A DNA stretch of 64,000 nt from contig NC_037269.1 of NCBI RefSeq assembly GCF_000002425.4, positions 817,543-881,542 of the forward strand, in the 5' to 3' direction. Shown here one piece after another: positions 53,123 to 61,920 of this stretch; position 1 is the first letter of the stretch, and every line of letters begins with the position of its first letter. The position numbers and the translations under genes were made by a program. Origin of the DNA: Physcomitrium patens. Taxonomy: Eukaryota; Streptophyta; Bryopsida; Funariales; Funariaceae. The notes beneath the pieces were generated by a model. That model was not told the DNA's origin, did not search any database, and saw only the letters and a program-made list of their open reading frames with translations.

Positions 53123-53319
53123 TATAGAAAGAGAGAGAGAGAGAGAGAGAGAATAGAATAGAATGGAATCTTCAAAGAGTTGTAGCATTTGTAAAAAAAA
53201 ACCTTAATAAGGCAATCTTGAGAACCCGTGTAAATTTCATTGCGTTCATGGTTGTAGCAACAGCATTCTATTTTAAGATAGTGAGAATTTTTGATGCGCA
53301 AGATTATTTTCATTGCCAT
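47084..53319 (-). CDS. WD40-repeat protein, 12 exons, 828 aa
   Basis: Exons in order: 53319-53203, 53042-52884, 52585-52430, 52215-52121, 51927-51852, 51618-51431, 51169-51079, 50907-50427, 50301-50153, 49828-49727, 49388-49257, 47824-47084. Phases match throughout, and the sum is 829 codons with TGA. At least ten WD-type blades are visible, for example IYTGSQDCLIKAWDMESG, FSCSLDATILTWNDTG, VTGGYDGSLNIWSPEG, STDPLIRVWSMD, VSASADKTLKWWNM, GGSNIVKVWNEF and YLSSSWDLTLCVWLIPD, so it probably folds as two beta-propellers. Exon 50907-50427 carries a charged Pro-rich insert of about 60 residues within a blade. The last exon adds a low-complexity Ser-rich tail of about 130 residues. I cannot name the family; a WDR49/WDR64-type axonemal WD protein is possible. 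Two acceptors (51618, 50907) have weak pyrimidine tracts but are the only ones fitting phase. The role in cilia is inferred from neighbours only. Confidence 0.82.
47825..49256 (-). other. WD40 gene intron with TA/GA microsatellites
   Basis: This 1.4-kb intron lies between the eleventh and twelfth exons of the WD40 gene. Its 5' (right) part is AT-rich. It contains a (TA)n-(GA)n block at 48062-48106 and a (TA)n run at 48317-48338. Plus-strand ORFs at 47727-48123 cross into the last exon on the opposite strand and end inside the repeat, so they are not accepted as genes. Confidence 0.7.
51221..51350. repeat. Degenerate telomere-like tract (TTTAGGG-related)
   Basis: About 130 bases made of irregular units such as ttatagggtttagg, gtttagggttg, gttttagggttttgg and gttttagggttttagg, interspersed with atttaagagttt units. 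The plant telomere unit is TTTAGGG; several copies here are exact or one base off and all are in one orientation. The tract lies inside the WD40-gene intron between exons 51618-51431 and 51169-51079. It may be a short interstitial telomeric tract or a slippage product. Confidence 0.6.
53089..53152. repeat. Compound (TA)n-(GA)n microsatellite
   Basis: About 15 TA units, a short interruption, then about 12 GA units, within the first intron of the WD40 gene. It matches the structure at 3121-3186 and 48062-48106. Confidence 0.9.
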
Positions 53320-56300
53320 TCTTTTTATTTTTTTATTTATATAAATATATCTTTCTTTTTGTGTGTTTAAGTTATAGATTCATTCTTCTTTTTTACTAGG
53401 TGTTAGAAAAATGTATGTATGTATTTTTTTTTTCTTTTCTTTTCTTTTCTTTTTCGTTGATTAGGTTTTGTCAAATTATAATATACATGATACTAGTGTT
53501 CTTTTTTAAATTTTTTTATCATAATTGTCAAATTCAATTCTTATATGTTCCAAAGGGTGCATATGATTTGATCCTTTCAATGGATTTACCAAATTTGAGG
53601 GGAACTCGAAATTATTTTTTCACAAACATCTCTCTTTCTTCAAGGATGCATAGAATTTATCTATCTAAATATGCAACTCCTTGGATAATAATATCTGTAG
53701 CACCCACACAAAACCAAGATTTAGGGTTTCACACAACAATTTCCTAAACTGGTTTCAAGTGTCACACCTAAAAAATAAACATAAAAAAATAGAATCTAAA
53801 AGATAATGTCATAGAAAATGCTACTATTGTGTTGCACTTGGCTCTTAAAGTTGTTGAGAATAATTTGCTGATTTGAGATTTTTTTTATTTTGTAATCAGG
53901 TCTTTCAGAATGAAACATATCAATAGTTCCAAACTATTTTACAACTCTTGAAATGATTTTGAAATGTGTCACTCAGTGTGATTCAGATACCGTTTTGTTT
54001 AAAACAATGAATGATTTTTATTTCTAAACTTTGTTTTTTGATCAGCAGCACCCAGATGCATCATTCTCCATGTTCAAATAAAAATGTGATAAGTGTATGG
54101 TTGTGGAAAGGATGTATAAATACAAATTAAATCTTGAATTTGAAGGGTTTAGGGTTTGTAGAAATCTAAAACTTACAAAAAAAAATAACTCTAAATTCTT
54201 TTTAGATTACCAACTTTTCATCAGTACTATTACAGGACATCATCTTTTTTAAGGATGAATATTTGTGGGTTTTAGAGTAGAATTAATGATATTTTAGAAA
54301 ATAATAATATTGCACAAGCATCAAACATTTCATTAATATTTATAATTTATTTTTGAAATATTAATACAATGGTATTTTATGTAGAATTACAAGCATTTTA
54401 ATGTTACCAAGTATCAATAAAGTACTATATATGTACATGTACATATTTTCTATATGAATAAATTTATATATAATTTGATAGCATCAATATTATTTTGAAA
54501 AGTATTGAAAACATTAGACTTTTTTTAAAAAAATCATTGTAAGGAATTAAAAATAAAATAAAAATAATAGTTTCTAAAATCATTACTTTCTCTTCTATAT
54601 TGAAAGCAGTGATTCTTTGTTTGTTAGTCTTATTTAAAAATATTATCTTTCTTTCTTTTGATGTAAAAAGAGGTCAAAACAGTCTACAACCATAAGATTT
54701 ATGCTGATGCATTTCATGATTCTATTTTGTTGCTAGTTGTTGTTAGTATTTCTATGCTCATTAAATTTTAAAATGATGAAATAGTAGTACTAGAAAGAAT
54801 AATTCTCTTGTTTTAAATTTAGACACATATTATATTACTTTAAGAATGAATTTCGAATGAGTTTTTATGTTTGAATGTAGCATATATTCAAGTTGCACCA
54901 CATTTAAAATTTGTAAGATCCTATCAATACAAATTGATCTTTATACAGCCTCAAGAAGTATGAAAAGATCAGTAAATGTAAATAATAATAAAATATAACT
55001 CATGTTGTAATTTTTAGTATTTCATGTGACGTTACAATTTTTGTAAACCTGCTTTTATTATTGTTATGTGCATTGAATGGAATATGCAGCACATAATGTA
55101 CCAAATTTGTATTCTATAATAATACATTTGAATGTTATTGCCTAAGAAAATACATGTTGATGCAAACTTATATGAATTCATTGTTCAAACTCCAAAAACA
55201 TGATACAAACATTTAATAGAAATGGAATTTGATTTTGTATATTGTAAATCCATGATAATCAAAACTTAAATATTTTTTTTTCAAATTAAAGAAAAATAAA
55301 ATAAAATAAAATAAAATCAAGTTTTGGACTATTTCTTAACAGTCAAGTGAGGAATGTGCATCACCATGAGAGTGTAGCCAAAACTGTTCACCTTCACTCA
55401 GACCATTTTTGAGGTTAATATCAGACACATATTGTTTTTTTTTTTTTTTTTTTTTTTAATTTCATTTTCTATATAATAACAAAGTTGTACCGAATTTTAA
55501 TATAAATCTTAGCAGAATACATTCCCTTCATGTCACTTTTCAAATTTAATTTGGATTTGATAAAATAGGTTTTTTGATAAAACTGAACAGACCTTTGAAA
55601 TGAAATTTTTGGTTTCAAACAAAAGAGCGTCCTAATCCTCTACTAAGGATAGCCTACATGCAGCATAGTATTTTCATTTTTACTCAGTATTTTAGTTTTT
55701 AATTTGCAAAATATGTACAATAGGTTTCACCACTTTTTTCAGCTAAAAACCTTTTGGAAACTTAGTAAATTGCTACTTCTAATTGCATCCTTTAATTTCA
55801 CTTGAAATAAAGCATTATTCACGTGCTGTAACATAATTATTTTTACAATCAACACCAGAGGAATTAAGCAAAGAACATAAAAAACAAACAAACAAGAGTT
55901 CCCTTTTTCTTAAATCTGCAAAAAATGAAGGTACACCTACATGAATTTTTTCCTATTGAAAAGTTATGAAGAAAAAAAAATCTACAGTGCACAGATGGAA
56001 ATGTAAGAATCCATGACCTTCTTGTGTGTATATATACACATTTATTTATTTATTTACATACACACATGTACACACACCCTCACAATGGAATGTATGAACA
56101 AGGGGAATGAATGGTTGTACAAAGGCTCCATTCCCAACTAGTCGTGTCGCTTCATCGCTCTCTCACTCTCCCTTTCCAGTCATGAATGATGGTCACATCC
56201 ACAATTGGGAGGCGATGCAACCCAATTGATCGCATGAGACCCATTTCTGCAATGGCCAAAGAAGAAACACTAAAAATAGCAACACTAAAAAGAAAATTAA

Positions 56301-56477
56301 AAATTAAAACCAAAACAAAACAAAAGATAGGGAGCAACAGCAGCGGCGGCGGCGGCAGCGGCAACCAGAATGACGCACCGTTGCGCTTCAGACAGTGAAC
56401 ACAAGCGGAATCAGAATCAGTGCCGCGGGTGAGCAATTGCGCGGGATTGCAGTGCATTTCTGGTGGTAGTGGAGCCG
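53320..56477. other. WD40 gene upstream region and AT-rich intergenic DNA
   Basis: AT-rich throughout, with a poly-T run at 55437-55457 and a (TTTA)-like stretch at 56041-56055. The ORF at 53400-53747 has low-complexity Phe/Ser content and no splice support. From about 56100 the composition becomes mixed and probably is the 3' UTR of the STIG1-like gene. An overlapping minus-strand ORF at 56152-56481 lacks the cysteine pattern and is not taken as coding. Confidence 0.55.
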
Positions 56478-57247
56478 TCATGTGTACTCACACAAACCGA
56501 ACTGGCACAAGGCGCCGAAAGGGCAGGTGTTGTGACACACCCCGCAGTGCCGATGATTGCTGAACACATCCACGCAATCGCCGTTGCAGCACACACTCCC
56601 GTAGAAGCAGATGTGCCCGCAGGAGCCGCAGTTGAAGATGTCGTTTTTCAGGTCGGTGCACACGGACCCGCAGCAGTCCGGTCCTAGCAGCACGGCGATC
56701 GCCTCCTGCTTGCAAATCTCCTGATTCCATCGACACACATAGGGCGCCGACAGCCGCCGCGCGCTCGTCGACGCCCGCCTCGCTTCAAGAGCAAACCTAC
56801 CCACTGCGGACACGTACACACAACAACAACAACAACAACAACAACGTGTGTCACTATATCCCACGGTGAGTTCACAGACTCATGAAAGTCATGACGCTCA
56901 TGAAGCTGAGGATGCAAGACCCACAATGGACTGAGAATGGGAGTTGTGTGAGTTGAACCTCGTCTGCGCTGGGGTGGCGACGCGAGCGGGGTGGCGAGAT
57001 TGCGAGCATGCGCTGCGTCTGTGGTGGACCCAGATGCGAGAAGCTGTAGAGGGAAGCTGGACGCCACGAGATGAAATGACCACAACAGCAGCAGGAGCTT
57101 GCCAATGCCACTGCTCCCCTCCACCCTCCTCCTCGCTTGATCATCCAATCCTCCTCCACCTCCTCCTCCTCCTGCAAATACCCCTCGCTGCAGCAGCAGC
57201 AGCACCCATGATCCCCTCCTCCTCCTCCACATCCTTTCCTTTTCCAT
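56478..57247 (-). CDS. STIG1-like secreted cysteine-rich protein
   Basis: Two exons, 57247-56959 and 56803-56478, join in phase 1 (GTTCAAC donor, CCGCAG acceptor) for 204 residues ending GLCEYT. The C-terminal 90 residues hold 16 cysteines in the Stig1-family order: CRW...EIC, GPDCCGSVC, NCGSCGHIC, GSVCCNGDCVDV, HCGVCHNTCPFG. Stig1 proteins are small secreted apoplastic peptides of land plants, known in flowering plants for roles in stigma exudate and pollen-tube growth. The N-terminal half is low complexity, with Arg, a poly-Gly run and two hydrophobic stretches (WVLLLLQ near residue 14; KLLLLLWSFHLVASS near residue 50). Which acts as signal peptide is unclear, and the true start could be internal or in another exon. 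A GTGAGT lies at the last Cys codon, so an alternative 3' splice is possible. The domain call is firm; the N-terminus is not. Confidence 0.75.
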
Positions 57248-57876
57248 TTTTCTTTTCCTTGAGGCCCCTCTGTTTCTCCCGTCCTGTTCTGTCCTGATCT
57301 GTTCTTACTGCAGTGGCGGCGGACTGTTACAACTGATGAAGAAGCAGTTATGAGAGGAGTCCCTGCAAACTCCCCCGATGTGCCCGCTCCCTCCTCTCCC
57401 TCACTCTCTCTTGCTCTCTCTCCCGACTTTCCTTCTTCACTTTATGGGCGGATCTCCCTCCCTCACCATCGCCACTCAGTCAGTCAGTCACTTCGATTCA
57501 CCACCGACACCACCGACTTCACCACCGCCACCACCGTGACTGATGGCTGGGGCTGTTACTCTTCCATAGCTCGGCTTGTGCTTCTCTGTGCATCCCGAGT
57601 AGTCAGTCACACCCATGTTTTGCTTCGCCATTGTTTGGTTGGTTGGTTTCGACGTTTGAGTGTATGTTCAGAGGATGGATGAGATTGTGACCCAGTTGCT
57701 AGACCCTTGACAAACGATGAGAATTATCCAGTCTTCTACACGATTTTGTGAAGCAAAGTGGATGTGATTAGTGAACAATGATAAATAAATAAATAAATAA
57801 ATGTGTGAATTTCGGTTGATGGGGTTTAGATTGTTGTTGTGAAAGGTGCCCTTATATATAGAGTGAGAGAGAGGGG

Positions 57877-57908
<32 letters not shown>

Positions 57909-60036
57909 ATTATAAATGTACTAAGTTTGTGGAGAATGTTATATCTCGTAATCATTTTTCCTGTTGTTGAATGTACACTTGTTTCAGAATACTTTGTAAG
58001 ATGACAGACTTGATTGTTCTGTACGATTTTGGAGGTTATTTTTGGGATCAAGATGTTTGCCGAAATGCTGTCTAGTATTTCCAACAGCGTCTGAACGAGC
58101 TTTTTAATTTTTAATTTTTTTAATAAAAAAAAAAGCTTCAAAAATGACAATTTCAAGGTAATGTCATGATGCGTTGGTGTTTTGTGGTATATTATTTTGA
58201 TTCGATTTTTTTAAAACACAAGCCCTCATTATTAGTAGTTAAATTGTAACGTAAAATATAAAATTTAAAGAGTAACTTTTTTTTCTTTTTCTTTTTTTTT
58301 TAAATGTATGAAAAGTGTAAGCTAAATATTTTCATAACATGAACTATATTTAACTTTGATATTGTCAATTGACAAGGATGATAGAAAGAATTATGTTCCT
58401 CTGCAATACATGCCTCTTTTCAAAACTGATTCCTTTTCTATTGAATCATTTGGTTTCCAAATTTTTTTAAAGAAAAATAAAACTATTATGCACGTCTGTG
58501 AAGCTAAAATGCTTCTTCAAAAACTATACATAAAGCCAGTATACAATCTTATTTATTTAAGGTTTTTTCATAAAAAATCAAAACTTAATAAATTATATTC
58601 ATATATAACATTTTATTATTATTGTTCTCAACACAAACTTCACGTGTTTGTGAAAATAATCTTGTATAGTTTGCACTTCATTGACAGACTTCGGGTGAAC
58701 AGTGGTTAATACCAAATTTTACATTCTAAAATCTAAATCCTATAAACTTGTTATTTTAATTCTAAAATTATCAATGCATCATATTAAAGTACGAACTATT
58801 TAGTTCTACTTTGAAGTAATTTACAGGATATAAATCCAAATGTATTTGTGTAAATATATACTTATTATGACTATTTTTAAATAGTAATTGAGGATTTATT
58901 TTGATTTATAATATAGTCCAAATTAATACCATTTTAAAAATAAGATTATTATGTATATATACTTTCGTGTATTTATAACCATATTTTAGTAAATATCTCA
59001 TATAATAAAGCACAAAACAAAATAAAGATGTAAAAATACTTGCACATATACACATTTAAATGTTTGATATGTATTTTTCAGGATCAAGCGTCTTTCCACA
59101 TTCAAAACTTAATAAATGGATTCATTTTATTAGTTGGTGCAGTATGTATAACAAAAGTTGATGATTTTATTTCATGTTATTTTAAAATATTAATATTCCA
59201 AATGCAAATCCAATTTAATATGTGTACAACAAATTTTATGTTAAAAGCATAATGGATAATACCTTTCAATAAGTGTAATCACACTTTTCGTTGCCACCCA
59301 TTAAAGCTCAAACAAACCCACACTAATTTGCAACATTCGAAGACGCACAAGGTGAGAAGTTGCTACCATGCCGCGTGTGAAATAAAGCAAATGGATAAAA
59401 GTAAAACGAATGAAATACATCAATGAAAACAAATGGATGAGGGTGTGATGAACGTGGGATGGCAACAGAGGTGATGTGTGGCCCCTCAGTCCACCCGGGG
59501 TCTGTCCGTCCGTCGGGGGAGTGTGTGTGAGTGTGCGCGGAGGCTATGGCGGAGGCGGAGCGATGTCAGGCTCCATCGCCAGGTTTGGAAGCATTTTCAC
59601 GTGGCTCCGCGCCGCTTTCGACTATCGTATCCACGACCAGATACATCATCGCCATTCGCATTTAATTCACTGCACTGCACCGCACCTCACCTCACCACAG
59701 CCCTGCACTGCATCACACCGCCGCTCCCCACTCCCTCTTGCCACTGGTTCCTATCTCTAACGTGGCCATCCTGCGGATTTATAGCCATGTGTGGATGAGT
59801 TCCGAAGTGTGCCACTTCACGCTGCACATCGCAGTGTGTCGCTGATTAGCCTCCCCATGCAGTCTGCGAAACATCTGCCGCGATGCTCCATGTTTTTGTA
59901 TTATTTCTAGCCTAGTGGCGTTATGTTCTGTTCTGTCAAGTTGCTAGGTTGTTTGCCCAACAGAGCCTCGTTTGATCATTAACTCCCTGCCATCTACCTA
60001 TGATGCACGACTCGCGTGGCTACGAAGAACCAAGTT
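57248..60036. other. STIG1-like promoter side, microsatellites, AT-rich DNA and a GC-rich block
   Basis: 57248-57700 is CT-rich on the plus strand and probably holds the promoter and leader of the STIG1-like gene. A (GA)n block lies at 57861-57904. 58150-59260 is AT-rich with no gene seen; the ORF at 58356-58709 is AT-driven. 59430-59950 is GC-rich with overlapping plus-strand ORFs (59476-59798) of biased, low-complexity composition and no clear splice signals. It may be a promoter or an unassigned transcript. Confidence 0.45.
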
Positions 60037-60572
60037 CTAGCATCTTTTTCGCCGACGTTGTTGCACGCAACAGATTTGAAAAAAAAAATAGATGTAGAAC
60101 TCAGCAGCGTTGAATTCCGCCAGCGGTTGGCGAGGCGATTCCGGTGTCTCTCTTTCCAACCGAACAAAGATCCTGTTCATATTTAAAAACAAAAACACCA
60201 ACTGTCCACGCCTCGATTTGTTTAGGTCTCCAAGACGCTTAGCCCAGGTGGAACCGGCAGGTGCGGGAGAGGACACTTGGAAACTAATGGAGGCGGCAGA
60301 TTGTATGTCGTCCAGATGCCGCAGGCTTCGGTATCAACGTACCGAAGATCTGCGGCAGCAGCAGCAGCGGCAGTAGAGGAAGCCGTGTTGTCCTTCCTTC
60401 GAGGGGATGCGATGCGCTGTGCTGTTCTGTGCTGATCCCGTCTTGATAGCGGCAACTGGTGCGATGATAATGAGGCCAAGTTGGCGCCAACTGGGTCTGC
60501 AAGCTGGAGGTGGGATCCAAGGTGGGTGACAAAAGCGGAGATCTGTTGCAACAAACCAAGACAACTTGCCAT
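60037..60572 (-). CDS. Tentative small protein-coding gene, function unknown
   Basis: An ATG at 60572 opens a frame (MASCLGLLQQISAFVTHLG) of 76 codons that reaches a strong GTACGT donor after 60343. An acceptor (CTCCATTAG) at 60284 with matching phase continues the frame: RFQVSSPAPAGSTWAKRLGD, then a basic segment and a stop at 60037, about 158 residues in all. The implied intron is only 59 bases, short for a plant. If it is retained, the frame ends earlier and gives 116 aa. Composition is Ala/Ser/Arg-rich, with an Ala run from a GCT repeat. No family is recognised. The last 20 residues are read from AT-rich DNA and may be untranslated. Confidence 0.3.
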
Positions 60573-61920
60573 TTATATACTGAAAAAGACACAAAGAGAG
60601 ATTGGCATGAACGAGTATAAACTGAAAATCGTACTTTTAACATGAAAAAGCAAAGAGTGTTTTTTTTCCTGGTGCTCCAGTGTAAACTTTTGGATTAAGA
60701 TTTTATCGAATCACAACAACGGGTCACTGATTTAATCAACAAACAGTATCTGTCTTTTACTTTGACGAAGAGATAGCGTTTTGAACATAAGTTTAAACAA
60801 TATAAACACACCAAAAACTTGAAAAAAAGAAGAAAAGAAACACATGATTTATTTATTCAGTAAGAATAAGTTACAATCATTGTGATGGAGGATGCACACA
60901 TTTGTTAAAACACCCAATTCTCTAGATGCTGCCGTGGCAACTATCATCCTCCGCGAGCGTGTGGCAGGCAAACATCTCGTCGGAGATCCAACGAAAAAGT
61001 GCCGATAAGAGTCATCCTCCAAGGGCTCCACCCAATTTCACGACAGGATGCACAGCGGGATGAACGAGACACAACAGGCCCCAGATCGACGAAGAAACGC
61101 ACAAAAGCAATCTGGGATAGGCAGGCAGACGCGGATGAACATCCGTCCGGGATGGGTCCAAATTCCGCTTTAAGCCAAGGCGACGATTTTAGGGCTGTGT
61201 GGGTTTGGGTAATGTGGGGGGACCGCGTCGCTTAGGAGGGAGGGGATGGAGGGGCTACTAACAACCCCATCGCCACTCTGCTCGGGGGTTCTAGCAGTAG
61301 TTTTTAGTCGTAGCAGGGTAATGTCAACACTCGATTTCTGGTTTTCGCGATTAGGGCGTTGGGTGAAAGTGCTGCTGCTGCTACTGCTGTTTCGCTTTTG
61401 GAGCATTCGGACTCACAGCGAGAGTTTTTCTGGGTCAGGATCACATTTGTCTCGGGCAGAACGTAGGGGGGAGAGTTGTGGCGAGGGTGAGGTAGCGCGC
61501 CGGGCGGCCGATGGAACGTGAAGTGGGTTGGTTGAAGAGAGCACCGAGTGAGCTATCCGTGTAGCTAGCGAGGAGGAGGAGGAGGCGGAGGAAGAAGAAG
61601 AAGAAGAAGAAGAAGAAGAGCTGAGGCTATTCGGGGTTTTGCCGTTGGATGGAAATTTGGCCCGTGAGCGAGAGCGTGGTGTTGTTTTATGACAGGGAAG
61701 GGGTTGGATGTTGGAGTGGAATTTGGTAGACTGCGACTGGAATTCGTGGCTTGATCGTCTTAATTTGTGGAGTAGGACGGGGATGAGAGATGTTATTGGG
61801 GTGAGAATCGAGAGAAGAGGAGGGTATCAGTGGGGTTAAGGGGTGGAATTTTACATAGCATGAGAAATTGGGTGCGTAGTGCGGAAGGCGGAGGGCGTAT
61901 CAGCTGACGGGATCAAACCG
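60573..61920 (+). promoter_or_regulatory. Long GC-rich leader/promoter of the right-edge gene, with upstream ORF
   Basis: From about 60850 the sequence is GC-rich and then purine-rich, with a (GAG)n/(GAA)n tract at 61570-61620. This resembles the long 5' leaders of plant regulatory genes. An upstream ORF of 91 codons at 61246-61521 ends 400 bases before the main ATG at 61921 and could act as a uORF if it lies in the transcript. The transcription start is not determined. Minus-strand ORFs here (60849-61031, 61170-61406) have no supporting signals. Confidence 0.35.

Noticed and set aside
56152..56481. 109-codon minus-strand ORF after the STIG1-like stop, and the GTGAGT at the last Cys codon
   Set aside because: The STIG1 frame already ends in the expected short tail after the final Cys; the downstream ORF is in another frame and hydrophobic low complexity.
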